Source of the DNA: Pseudomonadota bacterium
GTDB lineage: Bacteria; Pseudomonadota; Gammaproteobacteria; Pseudomonadales; UBA5518
Assembly: GCA_963204845.1 (NCBI GenBank)
Contig: CAUJIL010000096.1
Span: 1 to 33,184, forward strand
DNA length: 33,184 nucleotides
Reading direction: 5' to 3'
This document shows, piece by piece, positions 16,010 through 24,838 of the stretch. The notes under the pieces were generated by a model, which did not search any database, was not told the origin of the DNA, and saw only the letters and a program-made list of their open reading frames with translations. Position 1 is the stretch's first letter. The number at the start of each line of letters is the position of its first letter. Position numbers and translations under genes: made by a program.

Positions 16010-16020
16010 GAGGGTGTCAC

Positions 16021-17325
16021 ATGAGCAGGAACGCGCAGGCGCTGTCGGTGCTGATCGTGAGCACGCTGGCTTTCACCGTGTGCTTCATGGTCTGGATGAT
16101 GTTCGGCGTGATCGGCATCCCGATCCGTGAGGAGCTCGGGCTCAACGCGACCGAGTTCGGCTTGCTCGCCGCGACGCCGGTGCTGACCGGCTCGCTGGTG
16201 CGCGTGCCGCTCGGCATGTGGACCGACCGCTTCGGCGGCCGCATCGTGCTGTTCACGCTGATGATGCTGTGCGTGGTGCCGATCTGGCTGATCGGCTACG
16301 CCACCGAGTTCTGGCACTTCCTGGTGCTCGGCCTGTTCGTCGGCATCGCCGGTGGTTCGTTCTCGGTCGGCACGCCGTACGTGGCGCGCTGGTTCCCGCG
16401 TGAACGACAGGGCTTCGCGATGGGCATCTACGGTGCGGGCAACTCCGGCGCCGCGGTCAACAAGTTCGTCGCGCCGGCGATCGTGGTCGCCTTCGGCTGG
16501 ACGGTGGTTCCGCAGACCTATGCCGTCGTGATGCTGGCGACCGCGCTGCTGTTCTGGGCGTTCTCGCACACCGATCACGACCATCACGTCGATGCCGGCG
16601 TGACGTGGCGCGAGCAACTCGTGGTGCTGCGCGATCCCAGGGTCTGGAAGCTCTGCCAGTACTACTCGATCGTCTTCGGCGGCTACGTCGCGCTCAGCCT
16701 GTGGATGGTGCAGTACTACGTGGGCGAGTACGGACTCGACATCCGTGCCGCGGCGCTGCTGGCGGCCTGCTTCTCGCTGCCCGGCGGCGTGCTGCGCGCG
16801 ATCGGCGGCTGGCTGTCCGACCGCTACGGCGCGCACCAGGTCACGTGGTGGGTGATGTGGGTGAGCTGGATCTGCCTGTTCATCCTCAGCTACCCGCAGA
16901 CCGATTTCTCGATCATGACCGTCGACGGTCCGAAGAGCTTCCATCTCGGGCTCGACGTCTGGTCCTTCTCGATCCTGATGTTCGTGCTCGGCGTGGCCTG
17001 GGCCTTCGGCAAGGCGTCGGTGTTCAAGTACATCTCCGACGACTACCCGCACAACATCGGCGTGATCTCCGGGGTCGTCGGCCTGGCCGGCGGACTCGGC
17101 GGCTTCATCCTGCCGATTATCTTCGGCGCCCTCGTCGATCTCACCGGCGTGCGCTCCAGCGCCTTCATGTTCCTCTACGGCGTGGTCTGGATGTCGCTGA
17201 TCTGGATGTATTTCACCGAGGTCCGCAAGACCGAGGTCATGGGCCGGCACGCGCCGGAATTCAGCCTGCGCGGCGCCGTTGCGCCCGCGCCCGCGCCCGC
17301 GCCCGCAGTGGAGGGGATGCAATGA
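16021..17325 (+). CDS. narK1: Nitrate transporter NarK1 (MFS)
   Basis: A 434-aa, twelve-helix MFS protein of the nitrate/nitrite porter family. Arg61 in TGSLVRVPLG and Arg259 in GGVLRAIGGWLSDR correspond to the two arginines that hold nitrate in E. coli NarK. GIYGAGNSGAAVNKFVAPAI is the family nitrate signature. By analogy with NarK1 proteins it probably imports nitrate with protons. The C-terminus ends in an unusual Ala-Pro run (four GCGCCC hexamers at 17281-17304). ATG 16021 follows GGAGGGTG; the longer open frame upstream only translates the tandem repeat. The stop overlaps the narK2 start (ATGA). Confidence 0.92.
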   Translation: MSRNAQALSVLIVSTLAFTVCFMVWMMFGVIGIPIREELGLNATEFGLLAATPVLTGSLVRVPLGMWTDRFGGRIVLFTLMMLCVVPIWLIGYATEFWHFLVLGLFVGIAGGSFSVGTPYVARWFPRERQGFAMGIYGAGNSGAAVNKFVAPAIVVAFGWTVVPQTYAVVMLATALLFWAFSHTDHDHHVDAGVTWREQLVVLRDPRVWKLCQYYSIVFGGYVALSLWMVQYYVGEYGLDIRAAALLAACFSLPGGVLRAIGGWLSDRYGAHQVTWWVMWVSWICLFILSYPQTDFSIMTVDGPKSFHLGLDVWSFSILMFVLGVAWAFGKASVFKYISDDYPHNIGVISGVVGLAGGLGGFILPIIFGALVDLTGVRSSAFMFLYGVVWMSLIWMYFTEVRKTEVMGRHAPEFSLRGAVAPAPAPAPAVEGMQ

Positions 17326-18734
17326 ACGACCGGGAACCGTGTGGAAGGCTGCTGCGCGTCTGGACGCCGGAGGACCGCGCGTTCTGGGAAACGCAGGGGC
17401 GTGCGATCGCGAACCAGAACCTGTGGATCTCGATCCCGGCGCTGTTCCTCGCCTTCGCGGTCTGGATGGTGTGGAGCGCCGTGGTGACCAAGCTGCCGGC
17501 GGTCGGCTTCGCGTACAGCACCGACCAGCTGTTCTGGCTGACCGCGCTGCCGGCGCTCGCCGGCGCCACGTTGCGCATCTTCTACTCGTTCGTCGTGCCG
17601 GTGGTCGGCGGGCGGCGCTGGACCGTGGCGTCCACGCTGTCGCTGCTGGTGCCGTGCGCGGGCATCGGGGTGGCGGTACAGAATCCGCAGACACCGTACG
17701 CGGTGATGCTGCTGCTGGCGGCGCTGTGCGGTCTCGGTGGCGGCAACTTCTCGTCGTCGATGGCGAACATCAGCTTCTTCTTTCCCAAGGAGCGCAAGGG
17801 CTCCGCGCTCGGCCTCAACGCCGGCCTCGGCAATCTCGGCGTCTCGTCGGTGCAGTTCATGGTGCCGCTGGTGATCGCGGCCGGGATCTTCGGCTGGTTC
17901 GGCGGTGAACCGCAGACCATCGCGACCGCCGACGGCGGCACCGCGCAGGTGTGGCTGCAGAACGCGGCCTTCGTGTGGATGGTGCCGATCGTGGTCGTAT
18001 CCCTGCTCGCCTTCCTGATGATGCACGACATCGCCGACGCGCGATCCTCGTTCGCCGAGCAGGCGGTGATCTTCCGCAACCGCCACAACTGGATCATGTG
18101 CTGGCTGTACCTGGGCACCTTCGGTTCGTTCATCGGCTTCTCGGCGGGATTCCCGCTGCTGATCAAGAGCCAGTTCCCGGGTGTGGATCCGCTCGGGTTC
18201 GCCTGGATGGGCCCGTTCGCCGGCGCGCTGATCCGACCGGTCGGGGGATGGCTGTCGGACCGTGTGGGCGGCGCCCGCGTCACCTTGTGGAATTTCGTGG
18301 CAATGGTCGCGGGCGTGGTGCTCGCGCTGCAGTTCCTCCCCGATCCCGGCGTGGCAGGCGCAGCCGGCAATCTGACCGGCTTCTTCCTCGCGTTCATGCT
18401 GCTGTTCCTGACCGCCGGGATCGGCAACGGATCGACGTTCCGCATGATCCCGGTGATCTTCATGGACGAGTGCATCGAGGCCGCGCGCGGCCGTGGCGCC
18501 GAGGCCGAGGCGAATTCCGCAAGGGAAGGCAACAAGCAAGCCGCGGCGGTACTCGGATTCAGCGCCGCGATCGGTGCCTACGGCGGCTTCTTCATTCCCA
18601 AGAGCTACGGTACCTCGCTCGCCCTGACCGGCAGCCCGCACGCGGCGTTGTGGGCGTTCATCGTGTTCTACCTCAGCTGCATCGTGATCACCTGGTGGTT
18701 CTACGCCCGGCCTGGCGCGGCGCGCCCGTGCTGA
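17322..18734 (+). CDS. narK2: Nitrate/nitrite antiporter NarK2 (MFS)
   Basis: The 470-aa partner of NarK1 starts on the ATGA that ends narK1. Arg85 in GATLRIFYSF and Arg305 in GALIRPVGGWLSDR are the two substrate arginines. GLNAGLGNLGVS and GNGSTFRMIPVIF are the paired nitrate signatures of the NarK2/NarU-like branch. It also has the longer insertion between helices (about residues 180-220) seen in that branch. It is expected to exchange cytoplasmic nitrite for external nitrate. Adjacent NarK1-NarK2 pairs, separate or fused, are known in Pseudomonas and Paracoccus. narG starts 40 bp downstream. Confidence 0.92.
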   Translation: MNDREPCGRLLRVWTPEDRAFWETQGRAIANQNLWISIPALFLAFAVWMVWSAVVTKLPAVGFAYSTDQLFWLTALPALAGATLRIFYSFVVPVVGGRRWTVASTLSLLVPCAGIGVAVQNPQTPYAVMLLLAALCGLGGGNFSSSMANISFFFPKERKGSALGLNAGLGNLGVSSVQFMVPLVIAAGIFGWFGGEPQTIATADGGTAQVWLQNAAFVWMVPIVVVSLLAFLMMHDIADARSSFAEQAVIFRNRHNWIMCWLYLGTFGSFIGFSAGFPLLIKSQFPGVDPLGFAWMGPFAGALIRPVGGWLSDRVGGARVTLWNFVAMVAGVVLALQFLPDPGVAGAAGNLTGFFLAFMLLFLTAGIGNGSTFRMIPVIFMDECIEAARGRGAEAEANSAREGNKQAAAVLGFSAAIGAYGGFFIPKSYGTSLALTGSPHAALWAFIVFYLSCIVITWWFYARPGAARPC

Positions 18735-18774
18735 TCGGACCGGTGACACGCAGCGAATCCGCGGAGCAGACGAC

Positions 18775-21700
18775 ATGAGCCATTTCATCGACCGCCTGAA
18801 GTACTTCTCCCGCCGGCGCGAAACTTTCGCCGACGGTCATGGCACCACCACCGGCGAGGACCGCAGCTGGGAGGACGCGTACCGCGATCGCTGGGCGCAC
18901 GATCGCGTGGTGCGTTCCACGCACGGCGTGAACTGCACCGGCTCCTGCTCGTGGAAGATCCACGTCAAGGGCGGCATCGTGACCTGGGAGACACAGCAGA
19001 CGGACTACCCGCGCACGCGCCCCGACATGCAGAACCACGAGCCGCGCGGGTGCGCGCGCGGCGCGAGCTACTCGTGGTACCTCTACAGCGCGAACCGCCT
19101 GAAGTACCCGATGGTGCGCGCGCGGCTGCTGCGCCACTGGCGGGAGGCGCGGCGCACGCTCGATCCGGTGGCGGCGTGGGAGTCGATCGTCGCCGACGGG
19201 GCGAAGCGGCGCGACTACCAGGGCCGTCGCGGCCTGGGTGGTTTCGTGCGCGCTGGCTGGGACGAGGTGAACGAGATCGTCGCCGCCGCGAACGTGCACA
19301 CGATCCACCGCCACGGCCCCGATCGCATCATCGGCTTCTCGCCGATCCCGGCGATGTCGATGGTCAGCTACGCGGCCGGCAGCCGCTACCTGAGCCTGAT
19401 CGGCGGCGTGTGCATGAGCTTCTACGACTGGTACTGCGATCTGCCGCCCTCGAGCCCGCAGACCTGGGGCGAGCAGACCGACGTGCCCGAATCCGCCGAC
19501 TGGTATCACAGCGGCTATATCATCGCCTGGGGTTCGAACGTCCCGCAGACGCGCACGCCCGATGCGCACTTCTTCACCGAGGTGCGCTACCGCGGCACCA
19601 AGACGGTGGCGGTCACGCCGGACTACTCCGAGGTGGCCAAGCTCGCCGATCTGTGGCTGCATCCGCGCCAGGGGACCGACGCCGCGCTCGCGATGGCGAG
19701 GGGGCACGTGATCCTCTCCGAATACTACTTCCGGTGCCGCAGCGCGTACTTCGACGACTACGCGCGCCGCTTCACCGACCTGCCGATGCTGGTGCTGCTG
19801 AAGGAGCGCACCGGCGCCGACGGTCGAACGCTGCTGGTGCCGGACCGCTACCTGCGCGCCGCCGATTTCCCGGGCAACCTCGGGCAGCCCAACAACCCCG
19901 AGTGGAAGACGCTCGCCTGCGATGCCGACGGCAGGGTGGTGGTGCCGAACGGCGCCATCGGCTTCCGCTGGGGGCCGGACGGGCGACCCGACCAGGGGCA
20001 GTGGAACCTGGAGGCGAAGGAGGCGAACCAGGGCGCCGGGGTGCGCCTGCGCCTGTCGGTGACCGAGTCGAACGAGTCCCCCGAGCTGCGGGGCGTCGGC
20101 TTTCCGTACTTCGGCGGCATCGAGACCCCGCACTTCGATCACAACCCGGGCGCCGACGTGACGCTGCGGGAGGTGCCGGTGCAGCGGATCCGGCTCGGGG
20201 ACGCCGACGACGCCGCCGAGGTGGTGGCCGCGACGGTGTTCGATCTGCTCGCGGCCAACTACGGCGTCGCGTGCGGAACCGGCGCCGGAGCCGCGGAACC
20301 CGACTACGACGCCGACGCGCCGTACACGCCGGCGTGGCAGGAGCGCATCACCGGCGTGCCGCGCGAGCAGGTGATCGCGATCGCGCGCGAGTTCGCCGAC
20401 AACGCCGAGCGCACGCAGGGGCGCTCGATGGTGATCATCGGCGCGGCGATGAACCACTGGTACCACTCGGACATGAACTACCGCGGCATCATCAACCTGC
20501 TGATGCTCTGTGGCTGCATCGGCAAGTCCGGCGGCGGCTGGGCGCATTACGTGGGGCAGGAGAAGCTGCGCCCGCAGACCGGCTGGACCGCACTCGCCTT
20601 CGCGCTGGACTGGATCCGCCCGCCGCGGCAGATGAACTCGACCAGCTTCTTCTATGCGCATACCGACCAGTGGCGCTACGAGAAGCTCACGGTCGAGGAG
20701 ATCCTGTCGCCGCTGGCCGACCGCGGTGCCTTCGGCGGCAGCATGATCGACTACAACGTGCGCGCCGAGCGCATGGGCTGGCTGCCGTCGGCGCCGCAGC
20801 TGCAGACCAATCCGCTGCAGGTGGTTCGCGACGCGCAGGCCGCCGGCAAGGATCCGGTGCAGTATGCGGTCGAGGCGCTCGCCGACGGCACGCTGCGCAT
20901 GAGCTGCGAGGATCCCGACCATCCCGACAACTGGCCGCGCAACATGTTCGTGTGGCGCTCGAACCTGCTGGGCTCGAGCGGCAAGGGGCACGAGTATTTC
21001 CTGAAACACCTGCTCGGCACCGCGCACGGCGTGCAGGGCCGCGACCTGGGCGCGGACGAAGCCCGGCCCGCCGAGGTCGTGTGGCACGAGCACGCGCCCG
21101 AGGGCAAGCTCGACCTGCTGGTCACGCTCGATTTCCGCATGAGCACCACTTGCCTCTATTCCGACATCGTGCTGCCGACCGCGACCTGGTACGAGAAGAA
21201 CGACCTCAACACCAGCGATATGCATCCGTTCATCCACCCGCTGTCGACCGCGGTCGACCCGGCCTGGGAGGCGCGCAGCGACTGGGAGATCTACAAGGGC
21301 TTCGCGCGCGCCTTCAGCGAGGTCTGCCGCGGTCATCTCGGCGTCGAGCGCGAGGTGGTGCTGACGCCGCTGATGCACGATTCGCCCGGCGAACTGGGGC
21401 AGGCCTTCGAGGTGCGCGACTGGAAGCGTGGCGAGGTCGAGCTGATCCCCGGCAAGACGGCGCCGCAGATCGGCGTGGTCGAACGCGACTACCCGAACGT
21501 GTACAAGCGCTTCACGGCGCTGGGACCGCTGATGGAGCGCGTCGGCAACGGCGGCAAGGGTATCGCGTGGGATACGCGTGACGAGGTCGCGGCGCTGGCC
21601 GAACTGAACGGCACGGTGCGCGAGGCAGGCGTGACGCAGGGGCTGCCGCGCATCGAATCCGATATCGACGCCGCCGAGACGGTGCTGATGCTGGCGCCGG

Positions 21701-22575
21701 AGACCAACGGCCACGTCGCGGTGAAGGCGTGGGAGGCGCTGGGGCGTCAGACCGGACGCGAACACGCGCACCTGGCGTTGCCGCGCGAGGACGAGAAGAT
21801 CCGCTTCCGCGACATCCAGGCGCAGCCGCGCAAGATCATCAGCTCGCCGACCTGGAGCGGGCTCGAATCCGAGAAGGTCTCGTACAACGCCGGTTACACC
21901 AACGTGCACGAACTGATCCCGTGGCGCACGCTGAGCGGCCGCCAGCAGTTCTACCAGGATCATCCGTGGATGCTCGCCTTCGGCGAGGCGCTGGTGAGCT
22001 ACCGTCCGCCGGTGGACCTGAAGACCACGGCCGGCATCCACGGCGTGCGTTCGAACGGCAACCCCGAAGTGCTGCTGAACTTCATCACGCCGCACCAGAA
22101 GTGGGGGATCCACTCCACCTACACCGACAACCTGCTGATGCTGACGCTGAGCCGCGGCGGCCCCTGCGTGTGGATCTCCGAGGACGACGCGCGCCGCGCC
22201 GGCATCGCCGACAACGACTGGATCGAGCTGTTCAACATCAACGGCGCGATCGCCGCGCGCGCGGTGGTGAGCCAGCGCGTGAAACCGGGCATGGTCATGA
22301 TGTACCACGCGCAGGAGAAGATCATCAACACGCCCGGCTCCGAGATCACCGGCGCGCGCGGCGGCATCCACAACTCGGTGACGCGCATCGTGCCCAAGCC
22401 GACCCACATGATCGGCGGCTACGCGCAGCTCAGCTACGGCTTCAACTACTACGGCACGATCGGCACCAACCGCGACGAGTTCGTCGTCGTGCGCCGCATG
22501 GCGCAGGTGGACTGGCTCGATACGCCGGCCGGCACCGACGTGCAGGTGCCGCATGCACAGGAGGCGACCCGATGA
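18775..22575 (+). CDS. narG: Respiratory nitrate reductase alpha subunit NarG
   Basis: The 1266-aa catalytic subunit reduces nitrate to nitrite on the cytoplasmic side using bis-MGD molybdenum. The FS0 [4Fe-4S] ligands are His50, Cys54, Cys58 and Cys93 (HGVNCTGSC, then RGCARG). The molybdenum ligand is Asp222 in DWYCDLPPSSPQTWGEQTD. The N-terminus, MSHFIDRLKYFSRRRETFADGHG, keeps the vestigial Tat-like start of E. coli NarG without a cleavable signal. Similarity to the E. coli protein runs along the whole length, ending in FNYYGTIGTNRDEFVVVR near the C-terminus. Length is near the usual 1245-1260 aa. There is no sign of a break. The stop overlaps the narH start (ATGA). A long open frame on the opposite strand is a GC-bias artefact. 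Confidence 0.98.
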   Translation: MSHFIDRLKYFSRRRETFADGHGTTTGEDRSWEDAYRDRWAHDRVVRSTHGVNCTGSCSWKIHVKGGIVTWETQQTDYPRTRPDMQNHEPRGCARGASYSWYLYSANRLKYPMVRARLLRHWREARRTLDPVAAWESIVADGAKRRDYQGRRGLGGFVRAGWDEVNEIVAAANVHTIHRHGPDRIIGFSPIPAMSMVSYAAGSRYLSLIGGVCMSFYDWYCDLPPSSPQTWGEQTDVPESADWYHSGYIIAWGSNVPQTRTPDAHFFTEVRYRGTKTVAVTPDYSEVAKLADLWLHPRQGTDAALAMARGHVILSEYYFRCRSAYFDDYARRFTDLPMLVLLKERTGADGRTLLVPDRYLRAADFPGNLGQPNNPEWKTLACDADGRVVVPNGAIGFRWGPDGRPDQGQWNLEAKEANQGAGVRLRLSVTESNESPELRGVGFPYFGGIETPHFDHNPGADVTLREVPVQRIRLGDADDAAEVVAATVFDLLAANYGVACGTGAGAAEPDYDADAPYTPAWQERITGVPREQVIAIAREFADNAERTQGRSMVIIGAAMNHWYHSDMNYRGIINLLMLCGCIGKSGGGWAHYVGQEKLRPQTGWTALAFALDWIRPPRQMNSTSFFYAHTDQWRYEKLTVEEILSPLADRGAFGGSMIDYNVRAERMGWLPSAPQLQTNPLQVVRDAQAAGKDPVQYAVEALADGTLRMSCEDPDHPDNWPRNMFVWRSNLLGSSGKGHEYFLKHLLGTAHGVQGRDLGADEARPAEVVWHEHAPEGKLDLLVTLDFRMSTTCLYSDIVLPTATWYEKNDLNTSDMHPFIHPLSTAVDPAWEARSDWEIYKGFARAFSEVCRGHLGVEREVVLTPLMHDSPGELGQAFEVRDWKRGEVELIPGKTAPQIGVVERDYPNVYKRFTALGPLMERVGNGGKGIAWDTRDEVAALAELNGTVREAGVTQGLPRIESDIDAAETVLMLAPETNGHVAVKAWEALGRQTGREHAHLALPREDEKIRFRDIQAQPRKIISSPTWSGLESEKVSYNAGYTNVHELIPWRTLSGRQQFYQDHPWMLAFGEALVSYRPPVDLKTTAGIHGVRSNGNPEVLLNFITPHQKWGIHSTYTDNLLMLTLSRGGPCVWISEDDARRAGIADNDWIELFNINGAIAARAVVSQRVKPGMVMMYHAQEKIINTPGSEITGARGGIHNSVTRIVPKPTHMIGGYAQLSYGFNYYGTIGTNRDEFVVVRRMAQVDWLDTPAGTDVQVPHAQEATR

Positions 22576-24089
22576 AAGTACGCGCACAGATCGGCATGGT
22601 GCTCAACCTCGACAAGTGCATCGGCTGTCATACCTGCTCGGTGACCTGCAAGAACGTGTGGACCAGCCGTCCCGGCGTCGAGTACGCGTGGTTCAACAAC
22701 GTCGAGAGCAAGCCCGGCATCGGCTACCCGAAGCGCTGGGAGGACCAGGATCGCTGGCACGGCGGCTGGGAACGTCGCGAGGACGGCAGCCTCGGCTTGC
22801 GCCAGGGCGGCAAGGCGAAGCTGCTGTCGCGGATCTTCTCCAACCCGAACATGCCCGAGATCGACGACTACTACGAGCCGTTCACCTTCGATTACGAACA
22901 CCTGCACTCGGCGCCGGAGATGACGGCGGCGCCGACGGCGCGCCCGCGCAGCCTGGTCACCGGCAAGCGCATGCAGAAGATCGAGTGGGGCCCGAACTGG
23001 GAGGAGATCCTGGGCGGGGAGTTCGCGAAGCGATCGGCGGACAGCAACTTCGAACAGCTGCAGAAGGACACCTACGGCCAGTTCGAGAACACCTTCATGA
23101 TGTACCTGCCGCGGCTCTGCGAGCACTGCCTGAATCCGGCCTGCGTCGCGAGCTGTCCCTCGGGCTCGATCTACAAGCGCGAGGAAGACGGCGTGGTGCT
23201 GATCGACCAGGACAAGTGCCGCGGCTGGCGGATGTGCGTCTCGGGCTGTCCGTACAAGAAGATCTACTACAACTGGAAGTCCGGCAAGGCCGAGAAGTGC
23301 ACCTTCTGCTATCCGCGCATCGAGGCGGGCCTGCCCACCGTGTGCTCGGAAACCTGCGTGGGGCGCATCCGCTACCTCGGCGTGCTGCTCTACGACGCCG
23401 ACCGCATCGCCGAGGCGGCGTCGGTGGCCGACGAGAAGGATCTCTACCGCGCCCAGCTCGGGGTGTTCCTCGATCCGGCCGATCCGCAGGTGATCGCCGC
23501 GGCACGCCGTGACGGCATCCCCGAGGCGTGGATCGAGGCCGCACGCCGGAGCCCGGTCTACCGCATGGCGATGGACTGGAAGATCGCGCTGCCGCTGCAC
23601 CCCGAGTACCGCACGCTGCCGATGGTCTGGTACGTGCCGCCGCTGTCGCCGATCACGGCCGCCGCCGGGCAGCTCGGCAGCAAGGGCGTGATCCCCGACG
23701 TCGGCGAGCTGCGCATCCCGGTGCAGTACCTCGCGAACCTGCTCACGGCCGGTGACCCGGTGCCGGTCGTTGCGGCGCTGGAGCGCCTGCTCGCGATGCG
23801 CGCCTGGCAGCGCGCGCGCCACGTCGACGGCACGCCGGATGCCGCCGCGCTCGCACAGGTGGGGCTGGACGAGGCCGAGGCGCAGCGCATGTACGAGTTG
23901 CTGGCGATCGCCAACCACGAGGATCGCTTCGTGATTCCGTCCACGCACCGCGAGTACGCGGAGGACGCCTTCGAGCTGCGCGGTGGCTGCGGCTTCAGCT
24001 TCGGCAACGGCTGCTCGGACGGCGCCAGCGACGCGAGCCTGTTTGGCAGCGGCCGCCGGCGCACGATTCCCGTGAAACTGATCGATTGA
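22572..24089 (+). CDS. narH: Respiratory nitrate reductase beta subunit NarH
   Basis: The 505-aa electron-transfer subunit carries four iron-sulfur clusters that pass electrons from NarI haem to NarG. Four cysteine groups are seen: Cys16/19/22/26; Cys183/186/191/195; Cys216/222/226 with Trp219 in CRGWRMC; and Cys243/246/258/262. The tryptophan replacing a cysteine is the mark of the [3Fe-4S] cluster typical of NarH. The C-terminus is the usual long NarH tail, with a GGCGFSFGNGC segment. The start codon overlaps the narG stop (ATGA). Spacing to narJ is 11 bp. Confidence 0.98.
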   Translation: MKVRAQIGMVLNLDKCIGCHTCSVTCKNVWTSRPGVEYAWFNNVESKPGIGYPKRWEDQDRWHGGWERREDGSLGLRQGGKAKLLSRIFSNPNMPEIDDYYEPFTFDYEHLHSAPEMTAAPTARPRSLVTGKRMQKIEWGPNWEEILGGEFAKRSADSNFEQLQKDTYGQFENTFMMYLPRLCEHCLNPACVASCPSGSIYKREEDGVVLIDQDKCRGWRMCVSGCPYKKIYYNWKSGKAEKCTFCYPRIEAGLPTVCSETCVGRIRYLGVLLYDADRIAEAASVADEKDLYRAQLGVFLDPADPQVIAAARRDGIPEAWIEAARRSPVYRMAMDWKIALPLHPEYRTLPMVWYVPPLSPITAAAGQLGSKGVIPDVGELRIPVQYLANLLTAGDPVPVVAALERLLAMRAWQRARHVDGTPDAAALAQVGLDEAEAQRMYELLAIANHEDRFVIPSTHREYAEDAFELRGGCGFSFGNGCSDGASDASLFGSGRRRTIPVKLID

Positions 24090-24100
24090 GGGGCACGCCG

Positions 24101-24838
24101 ATGAACGCCTTGTCGCCGCAACCCGATCCCGCGACCGCCGCCGCGCTGCGCGCGCTCGCGCGGTTGATCGACTATCCCGACCACGCGCTGCGCGAGGCCC
24201 TGCCGGAACTGCGCACGATGCTGCACGCGGCCCGCGACGGCGGTGCGTGCATCGCGGCCGATCGCCTCGCCGCGCTCGACGCGACGATCGCGCAGATCGC
24301 CGCTGCCGATGCGCTCGACGCCGAAGCCGAGTACGTGCGCGTGTTCGATTCCGGCCGCGCGTGCTCGCTGCACCTGTTCGAGCACGTGCACGGCGATTCG
24401 CGCGAGCGCGGCCAGGCGCTGGTCGATCTGCGGCGCAGCTACGAGGACGTCGGGCTGCTGCTCGCGCCCGGGGAGCTGCCCGACTACCTGCCGGTGGTGC
24501 TCGAGTTCGCCTCGACCCAGCCGCCCGCCGAGGCGCGGGCGTTTCTCGGCGAGCTGGTGCACATCATGAACGCGATCCACGCGGCACTGCGGCGCCTGCA
24601 GTCCGCTTACGCGGCGGTGATCGCCGCGGTGGTCGAACTCGCCGGCGAGCGCGTCACGGCGGTGGACGCGCCGGCGGAGCCCGCCATCGACGCGCTGTGG
24701 GAGGAACCGCCCGCCTTCGACGGCTGCGCGTCGTACGGTCGGCGCGCACCGCCGCCCGTCAGCGTCGATCCGGTGCGCCTGGTCGGCGAAGCCCAACACA
24801 CCGCGGTCCCTTGTTCCCCGCACGGAGTCATGCCATGA
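24101..24838 (+). CDS. narJ: Nitrate reductase molybdenum cofactor assembly chaperone NarJ
   Basis: The 245-aa cytoplasmic chaperone of the TorD/DmsD-like family keeps apo-NarGH ready for cofactor insertion and membrane docking. The family signature FDSGRACSLHLFEHVHGDS, continuing RERGQA, lies at about 82-106. The protein is largely helical, and the C-terminal part after about residue 185 is acidic and Pro-rich, as is usual for variable NarJ tails. ATG 24101 has GAGGGG about seven bases upstream; the in-frame TTG at 24086 lies inside the narH end and is less likely. The stop overlaps the narI start (ATGA). Confidence 0.95.
   Translation: MNALSPQPDPATAAALRALARLIDYPDHALREALPELRTMLHAARDGGACIAADRLAALDATIAQIAAADALDAEAEYVRVFDSGRACSLHLFEHVHGDSRERGQALVDLRRSYEDVGLLLAPGELPDYLPVVLEFASTQPPAEARAFLGELVHIMNAIHAALRRLQSAYAAVIAAVVELAGERVTAVDAPAEPAIDALWEEPPAFDGCASYGRRAPPPVSVDPVRLVGEAQHTAVPCSPHGVMP

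Noticed and set aside
15811..16020. N-terminal extension of NarK1 with a repeated GHRPNLRDMF peptide
   Set aside because: It is the 30-bp REP-like tandem repeat read in frame. A good ribosome binding site and the normal NarK N-terminus are at 16021.
18688..22587. A 1299-codon open frame on the minus strand covering all of narG
   Set aside because: It is longer than narG, but its translation is Arg/His/Ala/Val-rich and has no motif. It mirrors narG codons in a GC-rich genome, whereas narG itself has every expected ligand residue. Treated as a codon-bias shadow.
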